From: Brevundimonas sp.
GTDB taxonomy: Bacteria > Pseudomonadota > Alphaproteobacteria > Caulobacterales > Caulobacteraceae
Assembly (NCBI GenBank): GCA_003248965.1
Contig: QFQU01000002.1
Coordinates: 62,001-126,000, forward strand
DNA length: 64,000 nucleotides
Reading direction: 5' to 3'
The position numbers and the translations under genes are program-made. Of this stretch, positions 60,023 through 64,000 are shown one piece after another. The notes below the pieces were generated by a model, which worked only from the letters and a program-made list of their open reading frames with translations, ran no database searches and was not told where the DNA came from. Every line of letters starts with the position of its first letter. Positions within the stretch are counted from its first letter, which is position 1.

Positions 60023-61912
60023 ATGATCATGGCTGGCGGCGAGGCGTTGAAGACGACCGAATTCCAAGGTGTTGCGGCGACGCCGACGCCTGAACGGCCC
60101 CACCTGACGGTGGTGAAGTCGGTGCAGGTGGACCGCTCGCGGGACGCCCTTCTGACCGATTTCGGCAAGAAGACGCTGGAAGACCGCTATCTGCTGCCGG
60201 GCGAAAGCTATCAGGACATGTTCGCGCGCGTTTCGACCGCCTTCTCGGACGACGCCGACCACGCCCAGCGCCTGTACGACTATATGAGCCGCCTGTGGTT
60301 CATGCCCGCCACCCCGGTTCTGTCGAACGGCGGCGCGGATCGCGGCCTGCCGATTTCCTGTTTCCTGAACGCGGTGGGCGACAGCCTGGACGGCATCCAG
60401 AACGTCTGGAACGAGAATGTGGCCCTGGCCTCGAACGGCGGCGGCATCGGCACCTACTGGGGCGGCGTCCGCTCCATCGGCGAAAAGGTCAAGGGCGCGG
60501 GCAAGACCTCGGGCATCATCCCCTTCATCCGCGTGATGGACAGTCTGACCCTGGCGATTTCGCAGGGGTCGCTGCGTCGCGGTTCGGCCGCCGTCTATCT
60601 GGACATCCACCACCCGGAGATCGAGGAATTCCTCGAAATCCGCAAACCCTCGGGCGACTTCAACCGCAAGTCCCTGAACCTGCACCACGGCATCAACGTC
60701 ACCGACGAATTCATGGAGGCGGTGAAGGTCGGCGGGACCTTCGATCTGAAGTCGCCCAAGGACGGCGCGGTCATGAAGACCGTGGACGCCCGCTCGCTGT
60801 GGACCAAGCTGCTCGACATCCGCATGCAGACGGGCGAGCCCTATCTGATCTTCTCGGACACTGTGAACCGCCAGATGGCGCCGCACCAGCGCGACCTGGG
60901 CCTGAAGGTCAAACAGTCGAACCTGTGCGCCGAGATCATGCTGCACACCGGTCGCGACCACCTGGGCGTGGACCGGACCGCCGTCTGCTGCCTGTCATCG
61001 GTCAACGCCGAGACCTTCCTGGAATGGCGCGAGGAGCCGCGCTTCGTCGAGGATCTGATGCGGTTCCTGGACAATGTTCTGGAGGATTTCATCCGCCGCG
61101 CCCCGCCCGCCATGGCCGCCGCCGTCTATTCGGCCAAGCGCGAGCGTTCGGTGGGTCTGGGCCTGATGGGCTTCCACTCCTTCCTGCAGGGGCAGGGCGT
61201 GGCCTTCGAAAGCGCCATGGCCAAGTCGTGGAACATGCGCCTGTTCAAACACCTGCGTCGCGAGGCCGACAAGGCCAGCCGCCTGCTGGCCGAAGAGAAG
61301 GGCCCGTGCCTGGACGCCGAAGAGCGCGGCGTGATGGAGCGGTTCAGCCACAAGCTGGCCATCGCCCCCACCGCCTCGATCTCGATCATCTGCGGCGGCA
61401 CCTCGGCCGGCATCGAGCCGATCCCGGCCAACATCTACACGCACAAAACCCTGTCGGGCTCGTTCGCGGTCAAGAACCCCTATCTGGAGCGCCTGCTCGA
61501 CGAAAAGGGCATCAACACCGAGGCGGTGTGGAGCTCCATCCTGGAGAACGAAGGTTCGGTCCAGCACCTCGACGCCTTGAACGAGGACGAGAAGGGCGTG
61601 TTCAAGACCGCCTTCGAACTTGACCAGCGTTGGGTGATCGAACTGGCCGCCGACCGCGCGCCGGAAATCTGCCAGGCCCAGTCGCTGAACCTGTTCATCC
61701 CCGGCGACGTCAACAAATGGGACCTGCACATGCTGCACTGGTCCGCTTGGGAACGCGGCGTGAAGTCGCTGTACTATCTCCGCTCCAAGTCGGTGCAGCG
61801 CGCCGCCTTCGCCGGCGCCGAGGACAAGGCCGAGGCCGAGATCGATCCGAATCAGCCCGACCTCTTCTCCATGCCCAAGACCGACTACGACGAGTGCCTG
61901 GCCTGCCAGTAA
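60023..61912 (+). CDS. nrdA: Class Ia ribonucleotide reductase, alpha subunit (no ATP-cone)
   Basis: 629 residues; ATG at 60023 or the next at 60029. Catalytic residues: Cys in LPISCFLN, the Asn-x-Cys-x-Glu of QSNLCAEIML, the second redox Cys region AVCCLSS, and the C-terminal ECLACQ thioredoxin/glutaredoxin pair. The protein begins almost directly with the KKTLEDRYLLPGE ten-helix start; the about 90-residue ATP-cone (overall activity site) of enterobacterial NrdA is missing. Reduces ribonucleoside diphosphates with NrdB (42.8 kb). Confidence 0.95.
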   Translation: MIMAGGEALKTTEFQGVAATPTPERPHLTVVKSVQVDRSRDALLTDFGKKTLEDRYLLPGESYQDMFARVSTAFSDDADHAQRLYDYMSRLWFMPATPVLSNGGADRGLPISCFLNAVGDSLDGIQNVWNENVALASNGGGIGTYWGGVRSIGEKVKGAGKTSGIIPFIRVMDSLTLAISQGSLRRGSAAVYLDIHHPEIEEFLEIRKPSGDFNRKSLNLHHGINVTDEFMEAVKVGGTFDLKSPKDGAVMKTVDARSLWTKLLDIRMQTGEPYLIFSDTVNRQMAPHQRDLGLKVKQSNLCAEIMLHTGRDHLGVDRTAVCCLSSVNAETFLEWREEPRFVEDLMRFLDNVLEDFIRRAPPAMAAAVYSAKRERSVGLGLMGFHSFLQGQGVAFESAMAKSWNMRLFKHLRREADKASRLLAEEKGPCLDAEERGVMERFSHKLAIAPTASISIICGGTSAGIEPIPANIYTHKTLSGSFAVKNPYLERLLDEKGINTEAVWSSILENEGSVQHLDALNEDEKGVFKTAFELDQRWVIELAADRAPEICQAQSLNLFIPGDVNKWDLHMLHWSAWERGVKSLYYLRSKSVQRAAFAGAEDKAEAEIDPNQPDLFSMPKTDYDECLACQ

Positions 61913-61935
61913 GGCCGACGCCGATCAGACCATAC

Positions 61936-61963
61936 AAAGGGCTCCGCATCGCGGAGCCCTTTT
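61936..61963 (+). terminator. Rho-independent terminator of nrdA
   Basis: AAAGGGCTCCGC (61936-61947) pairs perfectly with GCGGAGCCCTTT (61951-61962), 3-nt loop, ending in TTTT. Starts 23 bp after the stop. Confidence 0.9.
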
Positions 61964-61970
61964 CGCATCG

Positions 61971-61996
61971 GGAACCCCGACCCGGTCGCCGTCGTT
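61971..61996 (+). promoter_or_regulatory. Sigma-EcfG promoter of the LpxR-like gene
   Basis: GGAAC (61971-61975), 17 nt, CGTT (61993-61996), placed between the nrdA terminator and the downstream gene, 89 bp before its ATG. The 17-nt spacer is within the accepted range but longer than in the other sites here. Confidence 0.6.
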
Positions 61997-62085
61997 CAAA
62001 AGTGACGAAACCGTGTCGATAATGTCTGTTGGACTCCTGCGCCGGGTGGTGCAGGGTAAGGGCCAGCGGACGGTGGGGAGACCGA

Positions 62086-62931
62086 ATGCGTTCGACGGCC
62101 TGGATCATCGGAATGGGAGGCGTGCTGGCGATGGCCGGCGCGACCGCAGCGACCGCCCAGATCCGGGTTCCCAACGCCTTTGACGACAGCCCGGCCCGGC
62201 CGGCCCTGCAACCCGGCGTCCACATCGACCCCCAGGCGCGTTTCGGGGGTGAAATCGACATCCCGTCGGCTTTGCGTCCCACTGACAATAGCGCGGGCCT
62301 CGTCGCCACCACCCGCCACGACGTCTGGATCGACCGCGCCGACTTCACCGACCGGGTGACGCTGGAGACCGCCGGTCGTCTGCGTCGCGCCGACGGCTCG
62401 CCCCTGCCCGTCAGTCTGGGCGAGCGCGCCGAACTGTCGCCCGAAGCTTACGATCTGCGCTATGTGCGGGGCTTCCGAGGCGCGCATGGCCATACGCCCT
62501 CGGGCCTGGAGGTCAGCCTGACGCCCCACGCCGGCGTCGGCGTCGGCAGCGAGGGACGTTCCGCCGAGGCGGGCGTGACGCTGAAGATCGGCGAGGGCCT
62601 GGACCGGTTGGCGCCCGATGGCGACGAACGATTCGGCCAGCGTCCACGCTGGTATGTCTACGCCGCCGGATCGGGGCGGGCCGTCGGCTACAACTTCGCC
62701 CGCACGCGTGACGGCGACTACGCCCGCTCGGGCTACACCCAGGACCGCGGCGCCTTTCTGGGCGACGCCTCCATCGGCGTGGCCTATCGCCGGGGCGACG
62801 TTCAGACCTCGGTGGGCGTCGTCTATCGCGAGATCGACGCCGGCAAGGGCCTGCGCGGCACGAACGGCCTGGACACCGACGTCAGCGAAGGACTGATCGC
62901 CTTCCAACTGTCGATCAAACCGCGCCGCTGA
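62086..62931 (+). CDS. LpxR-like (DUF2219) outer-membrane protein
   Basis: 281 residues from the ATG at 62086 behind GGGGAG; signal peptide ending ATAQ (about residue 25). The C-terminal half (LTPHAGVGVGSEG, then YVYAAGSGRAVGYN, then GVVYRE) resembles the barrel of LpxR lipid A 3'-O-deacylases. The N-terminal catalytic Asn/His region is not clearly matched, so enzymatic activity is uncertain. A stress-controlled outer-membrane protein is suggested by the EcfG promoter upstream. Confidence 0.55.
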   Translation: MRSTAWIIGMGGVLAMAGATAATAQIRVPNAFDDSPARPALQPGVHIDPQARFGGEIDIPSALRPTDNSAGLVATTRHDVWIDRADFTDRVTLETAGRLRRADGSPLPVSLGERAELSPEAYDLRYVRGFRGAHGHTPSGLEVSLTPHAGVGVGSEGRSAEAGVTLKIGEGLDRLAPDGDERFGQRPRWYVYAAGSGRAVGYNFARTRDGDYARSGYTQDRGAFLGDASIGVAYRRGDVQTSVGVVYREIDAGKGLRGTNGLDTDVSEGLIAFQLSIKPRR

Positions 62932-62938
62932 TCCGACC

Positions 62939-64000
62939 CTAGCGGACTTCCGACACCGCCACCCCTTCGCGTCGCGGATCCGCCCCGCCGTCCCATCGCC
63001 CATCGCGCCAGATGGCGCCATGAAGGCCCGATGTCTCGGTTGCATTGGGTCGCAGCGTCATGCCCGCCCGCCCCAGGGCGTCGCGGATGTCCGGCGCCAT
63101 CTGCTCGGTGTCGGCGCCGACCATAGACCCCCGCACCACCAGATTGGGCAAGGCGACGGCCTCGGCCATCGACAGGTTCCAGTCGATCACGCCGATCAAG
63201 GCCTTGGCCACATAGGCCAGGATGCTGGAGCCGCCCGGCGAGCCGACCGCACCGACCAGATTTCCCTGCCGATCAAGGATCAGCACCGGCGTCATGCTCG
63301 ACCTCGGTCGCTTTCCAGCCGCCACCGCATTGGCGGCCGGATGGCCGTTCTCGGTCGGCGTGAAGGAGAAGTCGGTCAGCTGGTTGTTCAGGAAGAAGCC
63401 GTCCGCCATCCGCCCGCTGCCGAACAGGCTCTCGACCGTCGTGGTCATGCTGACGGCGTCGCCCTCCGCATCCACGACGACGAAATGGGTGGTGCCACCC
63501 GGCTCGGCGGTGCGGTCCTCGCCCCGCGGAGGCGAGCCCGTCGGCCGGCCCGGCGACGCCGGTCCGTTCAGATTAGGCGCCAGGGCAGCGCGAGACGCCA
63601 TATAGTCCGGGTCCAGCAGGCCCGCGATCGGCACGCCCACGAAGTCGGCGTCGCCGACGTAGCGGTCGCGGTCGGCGTACATCAGCCGCTGCAACCGCCC
63701 GAAGGCCACCCAGGCCTCGGGACTTTCGGCTCCCTTGGTTAGGTCCGGGGTCTGTTCCGCCATGCCCAGAAACTGCAGCAGCGACAGGCCGCTGGACGGC
63801 GGCGGCGGCACGCAGACGACATAGATTCGATACGGACGGCAGATCGCGTCGCGTCGCAGCGGACGATAGGCGGCGATGTCCGCCTCGGTGAGGCCGCCGG
63901 GGCGCGGGCCTTCCGCCACGGCGGCGGCGATGTCGCGTCCGATCGCCCCGCCATAGAAGACGCCCGGGCCGTCCTTGGCCAGACGCGCCACGGTATCGGC
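62939..64000 (-). CDS. ggt: Gamma-glutamyltransferase (N-terminus beyond window)
   Basis: At least 354 C-terminal residues are present; the open frame continues past 64000. The maturation/nucleophile Thr is in the GGTTHFVVVD motif, followed by MTTTVESLFGSG and the PRSSMTPVLIL and GSPGGSSI loops of the family. The proenzyme is exported and splits itself at that Thr; it cleaves glutathione gamma-glutamyl bonds in the periplasm. Converges with the LpxR-like gene 7 bp away. Confidence 0.92.
   Translation of the reverse strand, partial: ADTVARLAKDGPGVFYGGAIGRDIAAAVAEGPRPGGLTEADIAAYRPLRRDAICRPYRIYVVCVPPPPSSGLSLLQFLGMAEQTPDLTKGAESPEAWVAFGRLQRLMYADRDRYVGDADFVGVPIAGLLDPDYMASRAALAPNLNGPASPGRPTGSPPRGEDRTAEPGGTTHFVVVDAEGDAVSMTTTVESLFGSGRMADGFFLNNQLTDFSFTPTENGHPAANAVAAGKRPRSSMTPVLILDRQGNLVGAVGSPGGSSILAYVAKALIGVIDWNLSMAEAVALPNLVVRGSMVGADTEQMAPDIRDALGRAGMTLRPNATETSGLHGAIWRDGRWDGGADPRREGVAVSEVR

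Noticed and set aside
1..64000. CRISPR arrays, tRNA/rRNA genes, insertion sequences, prophage or integrative-element ends
   Set aside because: No direct-repeat arrays, tRNA cloverleaf with CCA-type context, transposase or integrase motifs were found in the intergenic regions or the open frames.

Overview
This is a GC-rich chromosomal segment from an alphaproteobacterium, most likely Caulobacterales and probably Brevundimonas-like. That reading rests on gene content and order: a complete NepR/EcfG/PhyR general-stress locus, a RegB/RegA redox pair beside a Sco protein, the nadD-rsfS-rlmH-EnvC-like-ctpA order, rpmH-rnpA-yidC-engB, an alanine/glutamate-rich tail on ribosomal protein S16, and abundant GTG/TTG starts. 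I see no rRNA, tRNA, CRISPR array, prophage or transposase. About 57 protein genes are listed; the two at the window edges are cut.

Layout. 0-9.5 kb: RegA (cut) and RegB on the minus strand, divergent Sco protein, intracellular PHA depolymerase, a zinc metallopeptidase, a class A penicillin-binding protein, a methyltransferase with an alpha/beta hydrolase, and a Rieske oxygenase. 9.6-13.1 kb: an accessory-looking two-gene unit, a GNAT-like protein translationally coupled to an 858-residue protein with a C-terminal coiled coil and two membrane segments; neither function is known to me. 13.1-18.5 kb: ornithine-decarboxylase-like enzyme, PhnCDE transporter and PstS. 18.5-23.1 kb: galU, fabI, benE, a DUF3597 protein, a GST and a YegP-like protein. 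23.1-31 kb: minus-strand housekeeping genes (ffh-rpsP-rimM; nadD-rsfS-rlmH-EnvC-like-ctpA). 30.6-35 kb: zur with a hydrolase, a Zur-box-controlled TonB receptor, and SapC. 35-40.6 kb: oxidoreductase/MaoC pair and the general-stress locus. 40.6-47.7 kb: succinate-semialdehyde dehydrogenase, nrdB, a GST, small proteins, and a kinase/TVP38 pair. 47.8-50.8 kb: rpmH-rnpA-yidC-engB. 51-64 kb: M16 protease, argG, sugar dehydrogenase, orphan ABC ATPase, CoA-transferase, PAP2 phosphatase, nrdA, an LpxR-like outer-membrane protein and gamma-glutamyltransferase (cut).

The main integrated result is a local sigma-EcfG regulon. The GGAAC-N16/17-CGTT motif occurs upstream of nepR, phyR, a small entericidin-type lipoprotein, the PAP2 phosphatase (as a two-way palindrome) and the LpxR-like gene. 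It also occurs just behind phyR, where it would drive a roughly 110-nt structured transcript ending in a strong terminator, a good candidate for a stress-induced small RNA comparable to GsrN of Caulobacter. Other regulatory links visible in the DNA are a Zur palindrome before the TonB receptor and paired NrdR-type boxes, with the diagnostic 31-bp spacing, before both separated ribonucleotide reductase genes. All similarities are judged by eye from motifs; no database search was possible.
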